A stretch of 39,369 nucleotides of DNA from Candidatus Nitrosopumilus sp. (lineage in GTDB: Archaea > Thermoproteota > Nitrososphaeria > Nitrososphaerales > Nitrosopumilaceae), in the NCBI GenBank assembly GCA_029263475.1, contig JAJCXK010000057.1, positions 1 through 39,369 on the forward strand. The letters are read 5' to 3'. Below the pieces are notes generated by a model that was given only the letters and a program-made list of their open reading frames with translations, was not told the origin of the DNA and did no database searches. The position numbers and the translations under genes were made by a program. Below, piece by piece: positions 14,562 to 22,368 of the stretch; the first letter of the stretch is position 1; every line of letters starts with the position of its first letter.

Positions 14562-14822
14562 ATGATACAAGTCAGATGGCATATGAGTCCTGGAATTGGA
14601 TTAATGAAGAGACGTCTGGAAAAGGAAAAGGATGCCATTGCATTGGCTGTTTCTGGGATTGCAAAAAAATACAATGTCAAACCTGAAGAAATCAAAACAC
14701 TAGAAACAAAATATCATGATGATGCAGGAGATTGGTATGTTGCCCTCGGGTGGGATGAAAAAAAAGCAATCGTACAGATGGATTCGGTTTTAGCTACAAT
14801 CACAGAGATAAAAGAAATTTAA
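14562..14822 (+). CDS. Small conserved-looking hypothetical protein
   Basis: An 86-residue soluble protein with a basic helical N-terminal half (LMKRRLEKEKDAIALAVSGIAKKYNV), then KPEEIKTLETKYHDDAGDWYVALGWDEKKAIVQMDS, which looks like a small mixed alpha/beta fold. Later in-frame ATG codons at residues 8 and 15 could also be starts. It lies 22 bp before the SDR gene in the same direction, suggesting an operon. No family is recognised and no function is proposed. Confidence 0.65.
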   Translation: MIQVRWHMSPGIGLMKRRLEKEKDAIALAVSGIAKKYNVKPEEIKTLETKYHDDAGDWYVALGWDEKKAIVQMDSVLATITEIKEI

Positions 14823-14844
14823 TCATCAAATTCATTGACATATT

Positions 14845-15492
14845 ATGACTAGAGCGATTGTTCTTGGAGGTTCACGCGGAATAGGAAAAGCGATTTCAGA
14901 TTCACTTAGAACGATGCAAGTTGAGGTATTTGCAGCATCCAAAGAAGACATCGATACATCAGATTTGAACAGCGTGAAAGAATTTTTGGAAGAGCATGAC
15001 AAAACAGACATCTTGGTTCTAAATACAGGAGGACCAGATCCAAAACCATTTTCAACTATTACTGAAAAGGACTGGAATACCTATCACAATCAGTTATTTT
15101 TGGGATTTTGTACCATTCTACAGAAAATAGAAATCAGTGATGGAGGATACATATTTTTGATTAGCTCAAGTGTGATTAAAGAGCCAAATGCAAAATTAAT
15201 AATTTCTTCAGCATATCGCGCGGCATTTACCGAAGTTTTTAAGATATTAAGTAAAGAATACGCTCAAAGAAACATCAACTGCATCAATATTGCACCAGGT
15301 CCAATAGACACAGAGAGAACTCAAGAATTGATAGAAGATGTCAAAGAATTTGAAATGACACTACCCATGAAGAGATTGGGAAAACCAGAAGAGATTGGAA
15401 ATTTTGTAAAAGCCATTATTGAAAACGATATAAAATATCTAACAGGCGTTACAATAAACTTTGACGGTGCAAATTCCAACTATGTATTTTAA
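14845..15492 (+). CDS. Divergent short-chain dehydrogenase/reductase
   Basis: This 215-residue Rossmann protein has the SDR cofactor loop GGSRGIGKA (8-16), the NTGGPDPKPF form of the NNAG motif (60-69), the active-site serines SSS (107-109) and the late INIAPGPIDTERT segment. The catalytic YxxxK is altered. Tyr124 is in SAYRAAF, but residue 128 is Phe rather than Lys. A lysine appears at 133. Several SDR subgroups with NTGGP lack the full tetrad, so the protein may have an atypical mechanism or no oxidoreductase activity. The substrate is unknown. It may be co-transcribed with the preceding small gene. Confidence 0.85.
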   Translation: MTRAIVLGGSRGIGKAISDSLRTMQVEVFAASKEDIDTSDLNSVKEFLEEHDKTDILVLNTGGPDPKPFSTITEKDWNTYHNQLFLGFCTILQKIEISDGGYIFLISSSVIKEPNAKLIISSAYRAAFTEVFKILSKEYAQRNINCINIAPGPIDTERTQELIEDVKEFEMTLPMKRLGKPEEIGNFVKAIIENDIKYLTGVTINFDGANSNYVF

Positions 15493-15494
15493 AA

Positions 15495-16133
15495 TTATTT
15501 TTTAAATTCAACATTTGGCGTGTTGGGTTGACCTGCAATTGCAATTAAACCGCCATCTCGTAACTGTTGCAGCAGCTGCATGACCTCTTTTTCTACTTGA
15601 TTTCTTTGCAAGCCTGTTTGTTGCGCAAATACTTGTACAAGTTCCGTAACCTTACGTTCTCCATTACAAGACTTCCAAAAGTCTACAATTGCTTGATTTA
15701 CCATAAAACCTTGTTCATGTTCATTTGCTAAAACCATTGAGCCATCTTCTTGCTGGACCAGTTTTCCAACACCTTGAGGCAAGGCTGTTTCATAGTTAAT
15801 TGGTGCAGGCGTATTCATATTGGCACCCATATTTTTAATTTTGATTTTCCCCTCTTCGGTCATTTTATCCATCGACCAGGCTGGTTCCCATACAATGTCA
15901 ATTTTTACGTTATTTACTCCAGGAACCTTTTTGGCATATCTAGTTGCATCCTGAACCAAAGTTTCATGAAGGGGACAGCCCTGTGTGGTCATTGTCATTT
16001 TGATATTAACGTCATTATTTTCAGTAACATCAATCCCATAAATCAATCCCATTTCTACAATATTTAGGGGGACTTCAGGATCCATACACTGTTTTAAGGA
16101 ATCCTCAATTGCTTGTGCTGAAACAGTACTCAT
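15495..16133 (-). CDS. DUF59 (MIP18/SufT-like) and PqqD-like fusion protein
   Basis: Two domains are visible in 212 residues. Residues about 8-98 are a DUF59/MIP18 domain, with MDPE at 17-20 and the invariant Cys53 in TTQGCPLHE; this family acts in late iron-sulfur cluster assembly. Residues about 125-200 resemble PqqD-like domains (GSMVLANEHEQGFMVNQ, then WKSCNGERKVTELV and a helical end LRDGGLI). PqqD-like folds bind peptide substrates in RiPP pathways, but the domain also occurs elsewhere. A Pro-rich linker joins the two. It converges with the SDR gene, 2 bp apart. Domain calls are from pattern recognition; the combined role is unknown. Confidence 0.8.
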   Translation of the reverse strand: MSTVSAQAIEDSLKQCMDPEVPLNIVEMGLIYGIDVTENNDVNIKMTMTTQGCPLHETLVQDATRYAKKVPGVNNVKIDIVWEPAWSMDKMTEEGKIKIKNMGANMNTPAPINYETALPQGVGKLVQQEDGSMVLANEHEQGFMVNQAIVDFWKSCNGERKVTELVQVFAQQTGLQRNQVEKEVMQLLQQLRDGGLIAIAGQPNTPNVEFKK

Positions 16134-16172
16134 ATTGTAGACTGCAGTTTCAAAAACAATAAAAACTTTCTA

Positions 16173-17231
16173 TTAATTAGCTTGAAATAATTTTTTGAGT
16201 GATTCCTCAAATGGAGCTACAGCTACGCCCTTTTCTGTAATTATGCCCGAAATTAATTCTGGAGGAGTCATATCAAATGCGGGGTTAATCACGCCTATTC
16301 CATCAGGAGCCGTCTTTTTCTCACCAATACCTGTGACCTCGCTTCCCTTACGCATCTCAATAACGACATCATCAGCCTTTGTCTCCAAATCAATCGTGGA
16401 CAATGGTGCGGCTACATAAAACGGAATTCCGTGCTGTTTGGCCATGGTAGCTACTTGATAGGTTCCAATTTTGTTAAAGACATGTCCTGTTTTTACAATT
16501 CTATCAGCACCTACTACGACTTTGTCAACTAATCCATTTGCCATGGAATAGCCTACAGCAGTATCAGGAATCAAACTAACATCAAATCCATCATGTTTTA
16601 GCTCAAATGCGGTCAATCTTGAACCCTGCTGAATTGGTCGAGTTTCAGTGGCAATAACCTTGACATTTTTTCCACTTTCCCTAGTTGCTCTAATTACACC
16701 CAAAGCCGTTCCATATGCCACTGTAGCTAATGCACCAGCATTACAATGAGTCATTATTGTGTCATCATTCTCAAAAAGAACAGATCCGTTCTTGCCCATA
16801 GATTTGTTAATATCAATATCGTCATCTGCCATTTTTTTGGCTTTTGAAATAACTAATTCTATAATTTGATCAGTTGAATCACCAGTCTTTGCAACACTCA
16901 TTATTTGTTCCAATCCCCAGCCCAGATTTACTGCGGTTGGTCTAGTTGCAAACAGAATTTTTCTGGCATCTTCCAAGTCTATTAACAATCCCTCTTTTGA
17001 TGTTGCTTTACTTTGCAAAACAGCTAATGCCAAACCAAATGCACCAGAAACACCTATTGCAGGAGCTCCACGAACCACCAGAGTTTTGATAGCATTAGCA
17101 ATCTGATTGAAATTGTCATATTCCACAAATACAAGATCATTTGGTAACTTTGTCTGATCAATCATAATCACTTTATCGTTTTTCCATTCAACAGTTCTTA
17201 GTGTGGAATCAATAATCGTGTCACTGTCCAT
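16173..17231 (-). CDS. mtnA: S-methyl-5-thioribose-1-phosphate isomerase family protein
   Basis: The 352 residues match the MtnA/aIF2B-like fold. MtnA isomerises 5-methylthioribose-1-phosphate to the ribulose form in methionine salvage. Visible motifs are VVRGAPAIGVSGAFG (about 52-66), the catalytic Cys in MTHCNAGALATVAYGTALG, and the catalytic Asp in VVVGADRIVKTGHVFNKIGTYQ. Related archaeal enzymes include ribose-1,5-bisphosphate isomerase, which is shorter. The RGAPAIG form and length favour MtnA. Divergent from the PGI/PMI gene over 85 bp, so the two sugar-phosphate isomerases share an upstream region. Confidence 0.88.
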   Translation of the reverse strand: MDSDTIIDSTLRTVEWKNDKVIMIDQTKLPNDLVFVEYDNFNQIANAIKTLVVRGAPAIGVSGAFGLALAVLQSKATSKEGLLIDLEDARKILFATRPTAVNLGWGLEQIMSVAKTGDSTDQIIELVISKAKKMADDDIDINKSMGKNGSVLFENDDTIMTHCNAGALATVAYGTALGVIRATRESGKNVKVIATETRPIQQGSRLTAFELKHDGFDVSLIPDTAVGYSMANGLVDKVVVGADRIVKTGHVFNKIGTYQVATMAKQHGIPFYVAAPLSTIDLETKADDVVIEMRKGSEVTGIGEKKTAPDGIGVINPAFDMTPPELISGIITEKGVAVAPFEESLKKLFQAN

Positions 17232-17274
17232 AAATAAAAAATATTCCAGCCATATTTAAAATGACTATCTTTAA

Positions 17275-17284
17275 TTCAATTGAA
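17275..17284. promoter_or_regulatory. Palindrome between mtnA and pgi/pmi
   Basis: TTCAATTGAA is a perfect 10-bp palindrome two bases before the TATA-like ATTATATC (17286-17293) of the downstream gene. Its position would suit a regulator or activator site, but so short a palindrome may arise by chance. Confidence 0.3.
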
Positions 17285-17316
17285 CTATTATATCACCAAA
17301 AATGTAACGCAGGTTA

Positions 17317-18360
17317 TTGTTTGACCTAGCATCACTAGAAAAATTCGATTCTCAAGGAATGCACAAGGTTTACGATATATGGCCAAAAATTGCCAAAGAC
17401 AGTTATTTTTCAAATCTCCCTCAAATCAAAGATGAGAAATGCCCTCACATTGTTTTTGCAGGAATGGGAGGCTCCGGAGCAATTGGTGATATTTTTTCAG
17501 CTATTTTATCAAAAACAAGCACACATGTCACGGTTGTCAAGGGTTACCACCTTCCAAAAACTGTTTCAAGTGACTCAGTGGTGGTAGTTACAAGCATCTC
17601 AGGGAATACCGTTGAAACCATTTCAATGCTTAAAAATGCAATTAGGATAAATTCAAAAATTATTGTTTTTTCAGATGGAGGAATGATAAGAGATATTTGT
17701 CTAGAGAAGAACATACCACACAGAAATATAAAAAAACATCATTCACCAAGAACATCATTTACGTCATTTCTTTATGCAATGCTACATGTTTTAAAACCAA
17801 TAATTCCAATCGAGGAAAAAGATGTTTTAGAATCCATCAAAAAGCTAGAAGACATGTCAGAGAAAATAAACTCGAAAAAAATTTCAAAAGAAAATCCCGC
17901 AATACAAATATCTGGATGGATCAATAATTCTCCCGTGATATACTATCCATGGGGATTAGAACCAGTTGCAATAAGATTTAAAAATTCGCTTCAAGAAAAT
18001 TCCAAAATACAGGCAGTGACAGAAGATGTAATTGAATCCTGTCATAATGGAATTGTAACATGGGACAAACAAAATAACTTTCAACCAATACTAATCAGAG
18101 GACAAGATGATTATGAAAAGACTAAAGAACGATGGGAAATTTTGAAAGAATTTTTTGAAATTAAAAAAATAGATTATAAAGAAATCGCAAGCGAAGAAGG
18201 AAATATCCTTACAAAAATCATTTGTTTGATTTATCTTTTAGACTATGCTAGTATCTATCTTGCAGTAAAATTAGAAATTGATCCCACTCCAGTTAACGCA
18301 ATTGAATACATTAAGAAAAAGCTATTTAAAAAAAGACCAACTTATTTTAAACTTAATTAA
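17317..18360 (+). CDS. Bifunctional phosphoglucose/phosphomannose isomerase
   Basis: Archaeal bifunctional PGI/PMI enzymes interconvert fructose-6-P with glucose-6-P and mannose-6-P, feeding gluconeogenesis and glycan sugar supply. The 347 residues contain two SIS domains. The first has GMGGSGAIGDIFS (about 50-62) and the SIS signature TSISGNTVETISM (about 91-103). The second contains the family pattern VIESCHNGIVTWD (about 240-252), with the catalytic Glu and His. The start is TTG at 17317, with a TATA-like ATTATATC about 25 bp before it, consistent with a leaderless message; the protein then begins MFDLASLEKFDSQG. Mannose-6-P supply would link it to the N-glycosylation genes downstream. Confidence 0.88.
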   Translation: MFDLASLEKFDSQGMHKVYDIWPKIAKDSYFSNLPQIKDEKCPHIVFAGMGGSGAIGDIFSAILSKTSTHVTVVKGYHLPKTVSSDSVVVVTSISGNTVETISMLKNAIRINSKIIVFSDGGMIRDICLEKNIPHRNIKKHHSPRTSFTSFLYAMLHVLKPIIPIEEKDVLESIKKLEDMSEKINSKKISKENPAIQISGWINNSPVIYYPWGLEPVAIRFKNSLQENSKIQAVTEDVIESCHNGIVTWDKQNNFQPILIRGQDDYEKTKERWEILKEFFEIKKIDYKEIASEEGNILTKIICLIYLLDYASIYLAVKLEIDPTPVNAIEYIKKKLFKKRPTYFKLN

Positions 18361-18694
18361 TCAAGATATATAGTAAAACGTTTTTTAAAAATATATTTTA
18401 AAAAGCATAGTATTTCAAGAAAATATTTTTTAAAATGGTTGAAGAAAAATATCCTCTAAAGGATCATATGGCAAAAAATCACGGTCATCAGTATATTTTG
18501 TTATTTATTTTGAATTTTAGTTAATATATTATTAATTAAATAATTTTAAAAAACCATGAATCAATCAATCACAGAGTTCAAACCTGAATACAAAAAATCA
18601 ATTAATGTGTAATTATAACGAATAAGTAAAAAATGGATTGGAGTGATAATAAATTTAAAAACGATATAAATTGTTGATTATCTGTTATTGTAAC
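18361..18694. other. AT-rich intergenic region with weak short frames
   Basis: About 330 bp with very high A+T. A T6 run soon after the PGI/PMI stop (about 18381-18386) could end its transcript. A 29-codon frame (18435-18524) and an 18-codon frame (18556-18612) exist, but neither shows a convincing pattern. TATA-like GATATAAATT (18663-18672) fits the ATG at 18695. No RNA fold stands out. Confidence 0.5.
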
Positions 18695-19087
18695 ATGGAT
18701 AAATTATGGGTAAGAAGAAGATGGTTTGATTTTAGACAGGGTCACAGTTATTATCTAATTTTTCTATTATCTCTAGGAAATTTTATTTTAATTTCTCACA
18801 GATTACTCATTGAACGTATACCGATACTAGACGAAATAATGGGAAACCTAGGCATATTTTCAATTCTTTTCATTTTACTATACATACCCATTGCCATAAT
18901 TATCGGAATATGGCATAAAAAATCTCAAATGAAAATTGATTTAGATGTTACATTAAGACAAAATCCCTTATTTGCAAAAATGATTCGAGTGTTGTTAGAT
19001 GCACAAACTGGAAAAGCTTCTCAAGAGGAATTAGAAGATTTTAGAAAAATGCTTAAACAAATTGAAGATGGTAAGGAGTTGAATTAA
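18695..19087 (+). CDS. Small membrane protein with cytosolic helical tail
   Basis: Starting at ATG 18695 this gives 130 residues, beginning MDKLWVRRRWFDFRQG. A TTG at 18671 would add eight residues, but a TATA-like box centred near 18668 fits the ATG. Two membrane helices are seen at about 21-36 and 52-75, then an Arg/Lys- and Glu-rich helical tail (from about 80) ending QEELEDFRKMLKQIEDGKELN. This tail may be a coiled coil or an interaction region. No family is recognised. Confidence 0.7.
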   Translation: MDKLWVRRRWFDFRQGHSYYLIFLLSLGNFILISHRLLIERIPILDEIMGNLGIFSILFILLYIPIAIIIGIWHKKSQMKIDLDVTLRQNPLFAKMIRVLLDAQTGKASQEELEDFRKMLKQIEDGKELN

Positions 19088-19116
19088 AACAACAAGTTTG
19101 AAACATGATTGAAACA

Positions 19117-19935
19117 CTACAGTTTGTTTCTGAGAATTAATTTTATTTTTTTCTTTATTTCATTAGACTGAAATTTACATACTTTTGATGCAATATCATA
19201 TTTTTTTGTATTACGATCAAAATAACCCAATACCATTTGCAACGTATTTTTTGGATTATGTTTTAACGTTAAAACAATTCTTCCCATTGCATATAGTGGA
19301 TGATATCCCAAGGACCTCATTGCTTTTCCATAATTTTCATAGTTTGTAGTTTTTCCAGTGGGTCTTTGTGACTGACTGAAGGCATTACGAACTACTTTGA
19401 CCGTAAAACAATCAACTAAAGCTTTGTAAACAATATAGCTTTCAAATCCATATCCTGATGGATAGTGTAATCCAAGTTTTTTCCAGTAATCATATCTTAC
19501 AATTCTACCTGAACCTCTAGGTGAAGTGTCTCTTTGAGGCTCCCCTTGAATAATACCAGAAGCAATAACAGTTCGATTATCTCGTTCCATAATTTCTATA
19601 ATTTTTGTAACGTAATCAGGTGAAAGAATATGATCAGCACCCAAAATCATGATGTAGTTACATTCATCATTTTTTATGCTTTCGAGTCCTTTATTGATCA
19701 CATCAGCCAAAACAGGCTTTCCTGTAGCTCTATAACCCCTATCTGGAAGATCTATGACATCTACATTGAAATTTTTTGCAATATTAGATGTGTTATCAAT
19801 AGAACCATCATTAACAACGATGATTCTATCTAATTGAAAAGTTTGATGCATTAAAGCATCTAACGTAGAACGTAAAAAATCACTTTCATTTCTTGCAGGA
19901 ATTATTACAACTAGTTTTATTTTTGTTTCATTCAA
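19117..19935 (-). CDS. GT2 family glycosyltransferase
   Basis: This 272-residue GT-A enzyme has the usual start VVIIPARNESDFLRSTL, then RIIVVNDGSIDNTSNI and the nucleotide-sugar site LGADHILSPDYV, where the family DxD reads ADH. The downstream region FESYIVYKALVDC and SQSQRPTGKTTNYENYGKAMRSLGYH fits GT2 acceptor domains. There is no membrane anchor in this frame, unlike dolichol-phosphate mannose synthases with a C-terminal helix. It lies about 235 bp downstream of AglB on the same strand, so a role in building or modifying the N-glycan is a reasonable inference. The sugar is unknown. Confidence 0.85.
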   Translation of the reverse strand: MNETKIKLVVIIPARNESDFLRSTLDALMHQTFQLDRIIVVNDGSIDNTSNIAKNFNVDVIDLPDRGYRATGKPVLADVINKGLESIKNDECNYIMILGADHILSPDYVTKIIEIMERDNRTVIASGIIQGEPQRDTSPRGSGRIVRYDYWKKLGLHYPSGYGFESYIVYKALVDCFTVKVVRNAFSQSQRPTGKTTNYENYGKAMRSLGYHPLYAMGRIVLTLKHNPKNTLQMVLGYFDRNTKKYDIASKVCKFQSNEIKKKIKLILRNKL

Positions 19936-20029
19936 TACATATCAACTAGATAATTTCATTTACTTGTCTATACATAAATTGCATTTGAATTTCTTTGAAG
20001 ATAAGATAAATTTTGTGCAACCTTTGAAA

Positions 20030-20194
20030 TTAGAATAATTGAAAATTACATCTATTCAGAAATATGTATTTGTCGAATCCATGTCCAATAAAACATACGT
20101 TGAAATCATGACAAGATATATTGTATCTACAAGTTTTTGAGACTTTTCCATTATCCGTAAAATATTTTGCTAAGAAATGATAGGCACATAATTC
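20030..20194 (-). pseudogene. Open frame without start codon after aglB
   Basis: A 54-codon open frame begins inside the end of aglB in another reading frame and has no ATG, GTG or TTG. The translation has a metal-ligand look: CxxH near the start, C31, C37-H38, C43 and a late C. It could be a decayed small Cys-rich protein, a remnant of a longer AglB end reached by frameshift, or chance. No homology is known to me. Confidence 0.25.
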
Positions 20195-22302
20195 TTATTT
20201 ATTTCATAAACAAATACACCAGTTATAGGTGAATTATTTTCATTTATGAAGCTAGATGAAGCGTAAACCAGTTTTAGAGGATCTTCATCAGAATGATATT
20301 TAATTTCTTTAATACTAATTTCAGAAAATCCAGGTTTGAAAGTTTCAGATTGCTGTTGATTTTGAAAATTATGATATGCTAACGTTGTAAACGGAATCAT
20401 TTTACCTAGTAATGTTTCATTCCAAAAATATTCTGTGCCACTCATTCCATCAGTATGCAAGTATTTTGATAATGTAACTTCAGCGATGCGCATAAACCAT
20501 TGTTTTTTAGATTCATCGCCACCTCCACCCATTACATACAGGGGTTTTCCTTCATAATTTACATCCAAGTTTTGAGCAGCAACAAACACTACAACATAAT
20601 CAACATTCATTCCTCTGAGCATGTTCCAACTCTCATCAGGCGAGTTAAGGAAAATTTGTGCAATGTTTTGAATTTGTTTAGAATCAATTGTGGCATTATC
20701 AGCTAGAGTGGTTCTTTCAGACATCGTAGTAATCCAATATCCATAATCCCACCACGATGCAATAATTGCATCCTGAGGAGTATTCATTTTTATCCATTCC
20801 AGAGTTTCTAACCAGTCATTACCAGCTGGATACACAGTTCCCCCATTTAGTATTGTGGGAGGAATATCAACAGCACTGATCCAATTTCCATTTACAGGAA
20901 ACAGGATTGGAACAATAAGTAATATTGTTATGATTACAACATATGAAATTTTTAGCAGGTAATTTTTATTTTCTAGCGATTTGGTTTTGAAAATTTCTGT
21001 TGTCAAATACGACAAACAGATGGAAGAGAGAATGATTAATGAAATTGATGCAAACACCTCCAACCTAATAAAAGCTGAGCTTACATATACGCCAGTCATA
21101 CCCATAATAAGCACAAATGCTTTCATGTCATTTTTTACAAAAATTTTGGCGTGGTTAATTTTTTTACTTAAAATAAGCCAAACCCCAAGACCGGAAAAAA
21201 TCATCAAGACAGAATGTAAGAAAAATGATTGTGAAAGGGTAGTCGTAGCATGCTCTGAAACTGAATCAACCAAAGGATTGGTAGTTGTCAAAAATGGATT
21301 AATTGCATTTAGATATCTAAAACTCGGCAAAGGTAAAAAATCAGATTCAGCACTTGTTGTTATAAAGAAGGATCCAATTAGGATTATAGAAACTAATAGA
21401 ATCAGGCTGTTTCTAATTTTATTTTCTTCTTTACTTATTTTTTGAATTAATATACAAACCATCAAAAATATAGTTGGGATGATTAATGAAAAACCCCCCA
21501 AACCAAATACAAAATTTGGACCAGGCCTTTCAAACATACTAGTCATCAAAAGAAATGTTGCGGTAAACAATGGAATGCTCCAAAATAAAAATTTATGATC
21601 CTTTCTTACAAAAGGTAAAGACAAAATAAAGAATCCAATTGGTATTATGAAAAATTGATTTCCTCCCCAAGACGCGAGTCCAAAACTCATCACTATTCCA
21701 CCAAAAACAATTTTTAAAATAGCAATTTTTTTATTTTCAGACTTAATTCCACTCAAAAACAGATACAACCCTAACAGACCATAGAAAATTCCCAGAGGTT
21801 CAGACTTGAACCATCCAGCAGTACCCCTCAAAACTATCGGAAGTGATACAGCAAAAAGCATAGAGGCAAAGAGTCCAGCAGTGAGTCCTCCAAATAATCG
21901 GACTAGAGCAAATATTACTATCACAGTTAACGATCCAATTATCACTGGAAACAAAATGGTGAAATCATACAGGCTTAAATTTCCTCCAAATATCTGATAG
22001 GTGATAGCTGCTGTGACATGAAGCATGACTTGAGAAGTAGCAGAAACGTCTCTTCCGTTAGGATACCAACTTTTGGCATCATGCCAACCAAAATATTCAG
22101 AAAAGCCATTTTCAATGATATATTCAGTAGCACGAAAATTGAAAAATGGATCAAATTCATTTAACTCAAATCCATAATTGATGTTTTGAGATCTAATGAG
22201 AAAAGATATTGAAAATGATAAAATCAATATTCCGATTACCAGAAAATGTTTTACTTCAAAATTAAAAGATCCAACTTGGAACAGATGAGTTTGGGCTGCC
22301 AA
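20170..22302 (-). CDS. aglB: Oligosaccharyltransferase, STT3/AglB family
   Basis: AglB transfers a lipid-linked glycan to Asn in N-x-S/T sequons of exported proteins. The 710 residues comprise about 13 N-terminal membrane helices and a C-terminal external domain. The first loop carries the metal-binding acidic motif FELNEFDPFFNFRATEY (about 49-65). The sequon-recognition motif appears as SWWDYGYWIT (about 512-521). The start of the message for the whole region reads away from a gap next to the radical SAM gene. A glycosyltransferase follows downstream. The C-terminal globular part is shorter than in euryarchaeal AglB. Its stop overlaps a start-less frame described separately. Confidence 0.95.
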   Translation of the reverse strand: MAAQTHLFQVGSFNFEVKHFLVIGILILSFSISFLIRSQNINYGFELNEFDPFFNFRATEYIIENGFSEYFGWHDAKSWYPNGRDVSATSQVMLHVTAAITYQIFGGNLSLYDFTILFPVIIGSLTVIVIFALVRLFGGLTAGLFASMLFAVSLPIVLRGTAGWFKSEPLGIFYGLLGLYLFLSGIKSENKKIAILKIVFGGIVMSFGLASWGGNQFFIIPIGFFILSLPFVRKDHKFLFWSIPLFTATFLLMTSMFERPGPNFVFGLGGFSLIIPTIFLMVCILIQKISKEENKIRNSLILLVSIILIGSFFITTSAESDFLPLPSFRYLNAINPFLTTTNPLVDSVSEHATTTLSQSFFLHSVLMIFSGLGVWLILSKKINHAKIFVKNDMKAFVLIMGMTGVYVSSAFIRLEVFASISLIILSSICLSYLTTEIFKTKSLENKNYLLKISYVVIITILLIVPILFPVNGNWISAVDIPPTILNGGTVYPAGNDWLETLEWIKMNTPQDAIIASWWDYGYWITTMSERTTLADNATIDSKQIQNIAQIFLNSPDESWNMLRGMNVDYVVVFVAAQNLDVNYEGKPLYVMGGGGDESKKQWFMRIAEVTLSKYLHTDGMSGTEYFWNETLLGKMIPFTTLAYHNFQNQQQSETFKPGFSEISIKEIKYHSDEDPLKLVYASSSFINENNSPITGVFVYEINKNYVPIIS

Positions 22303-22368
22303 TGAAATGTTGTGAATAGGAGTAATTATTACTCTTTATAGTAAAATATAGATTTTAAAAAATCAGGG

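Noticed and set aside
18435..18524. 29-codon frame MVEEKYPLKDHMAKNHGHQY...
   Set aside because: Too short and without support from neighbours or motifs; left as part of the AT-rich gap.
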